Part shown: positions 5,223 to 5,745 of the stretch, piece after piece
Layout: each line of letters begins with the position of its first letter
Position numbering within the stretch: the first letter of the stretch is position 1
Assembly: GCA_937128785.1 (NCBI GenBank)
Contig: CAKZMS010000266.1
Coordinates: 1-5,745 of the forward strand
Source of the DNA: an uncultured Opitutaceae bacterium
Lineage (GTDB): Bacteria > Verrucomicrobiota > Verrucomicrobiia > Opitutales > Opitutaceae
Length of the DNA stretch: 5,745 nt
Direction: 5' to 3'
Notes under the pieces: model-generated
The model's input: only the letters and a program-made list of their open reading frames with translations
Database searches by the model: none
What the model was told of the DNA's origin: nothing
Made by a program: the position numbers and the translations under genes

Positions 5223-5745
5223 ATGCCCGAGCTCAAAGATCTCACCGCGAAACTGCACGCGAACGAAAACCTCAACGAAGCCGATGTGGCTTTCTCGGCC
5301 GAAGCGCTCGCCGCGGAAGCGGTGGCCGCGGAGGAAAAAATGGGGTTTCTTTCGGCGCTCTCGGCGAAGGGCGAGACCGCCGCTGAAATCGCCGCCTTTG
5401 CCCGGGAGTTTCGTCAGCGGGCCGTGGATCCGGAGGTCGGGGAGTTTTCCGCCGAGGCCATCGACATCGTCGGAACGGGAGGTGACCACTCCGGGGGATT
5501 CAATATTTCGAGCATGGTCGTGCTCGTGCTGGCGAGTCTGGGGGTGAAGGTCATGAAGCACGGCAACCGGGGCATGACGTCCGCCTGCGGCAGCGCCGAT
5601 TTGTTGGCGGGCTTGGGTTACCGGATCGACGCCGACCCGGAATCGCTGCGCCGTGGCCTGCGGGAGGTGGGTTTTTGTTTCTTCTTTGCTCCGGCCTATC
5701 ATCCGACCTTCAAGCACATCGTGCCGGTGCGCAAAGCTCTGGCCG
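5223..5745 (+). CDS. trpD: Anthranilate phosphoribosyltransferase, 5' part
   Basis: TrpD joins anthranilate to phosphoribosyl pyrophosphate (PRPP), the second step of tryptophan synthesis, in the cytoplasm. The window holds the first 174 codons, about half of the usual 340, and the frame is open to the right edge. The N-terminal helical domain occupies about 1-75. The PRPP-binding signature GTGGD is at 84-88, followed by FNISS (93-97; NIST in most relatives), KHGNR (112-116) and a SADLLAGLG block (124-132). FAPAYHP (155-161) with KHIVPVRKAL (164-173) is the substrate-binding segment typical of TrpD and supplies the Arg at 170. The stretch GGF before NISS lacks the Thr common at that place. 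The start at 5223 fits the family N-terminus, and GGAA six nt upstream is a weak ribosome-binding site. It is divergent from uppP. A nucleoside-phosphorylase relative or TrpD2 is less likely given these motifs. Confidence 0.93.
   Translation, partial: MPELKDLTAKLHANENLNEADVAFSAEALAAEAVAAEEKMGFLSALSAKGETAAEIAAFAREFRQRAVDPEVGEFSAEAIDIVGTGGDHSGGFNISSMVVLVLASLGVKVMKHGNRGMTSACGSADLLAGLGYRIDADPESLRRGLREVGFCFFFAPAYHPTFKHIVPVRKALA

Noticed and set aside
5151..5717. 188-codon open frame on the minus strand whose stop overlaps the uppP GTG
   Set aside because: It would look like a coupled upstream gene of uppP, but it is antisense to trpD, whose conserved motifs are clear, and it has no recognisable domain.

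Overview
The window looks like a GC-rich chromosomal segment from a Gram-negative (diderm) bacterium. It carries two outer-membrane assembly factors (a BamD-like TPR protein and an LptE-like lipoprotein) and a run of core lipid and envelope genes. My best guess is Verrucomicrobiota, class Opitutae. This rests on the overall look of the proteins, the near absence of Shine-Dalgarno motifs and the gene order, not on a marker gene, so the assignment is tentative.

Layout: six genes lie head-to-tail on the minus strand, read from right to left. They are uppP (undecaprenyl-diphosphatase, 5154-4138), rpmF (ribosomal protein L32, 4011-3832, only 59 codons), plsX (phosphate acyltransferase, 3787-2717), fabH (beta-ketoacyl-ACP synthase III, 2680-1691), a bamD-like TPR gene (1684 or 1669 to 599) and an lptE-like lipoprotein gene (572-42). 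Gaps inside rpmF-plsX-fabH-bamD-lptE are 6 to 44 nt, so these five are probably one operon. A 126-nt gap between uppP and rpmF holds a plausible sigma70-type promoter and an imperfect dyad. Past lptE, a small hairpin without a T-tract sits inside an imperfect 20-bp tandem repeat at the left edge. On the plus strand, diverging from uppP across 68 nt, trpD (anthranilate phosphoribosyltransferase) starts at 5223 and runs off the right edge after 174 codons.

Function: UppP recycles the undecaprenyl lipid carrier for peptidoglycan and O-antigen, FabH starts fatty-acid synthesis, PlsX feeds acyl-phosphate into phospholipid synthesis, and BamD and LptE insert proteins and LPS into the outer membrane. 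L32 links the block to ribosome synthesis, as in the widespread rpmF-plsX-fabH arrangement. In effect it is an envelope-growth cluster, with the usual fabD-fabG-acpP continuation after fabH replaced by bamD-lptE. trpD belongs to tryptophan synthesis and seems unrelated.

No stretch longer than 300 nt lacks a gene. I see no tRNA, rRNA, insertion sequence, CRISPR array or phage gene. I do not see a clearly new biological system. The points most worth a second look are the signal-peptide-like extension on UppP, the apparent non-lipoprotein N-terminus of the BamD-like protein, the altered GNTK motif of PlsX, and translation starts that almost all lack a Shine-Dalgarno sequence.
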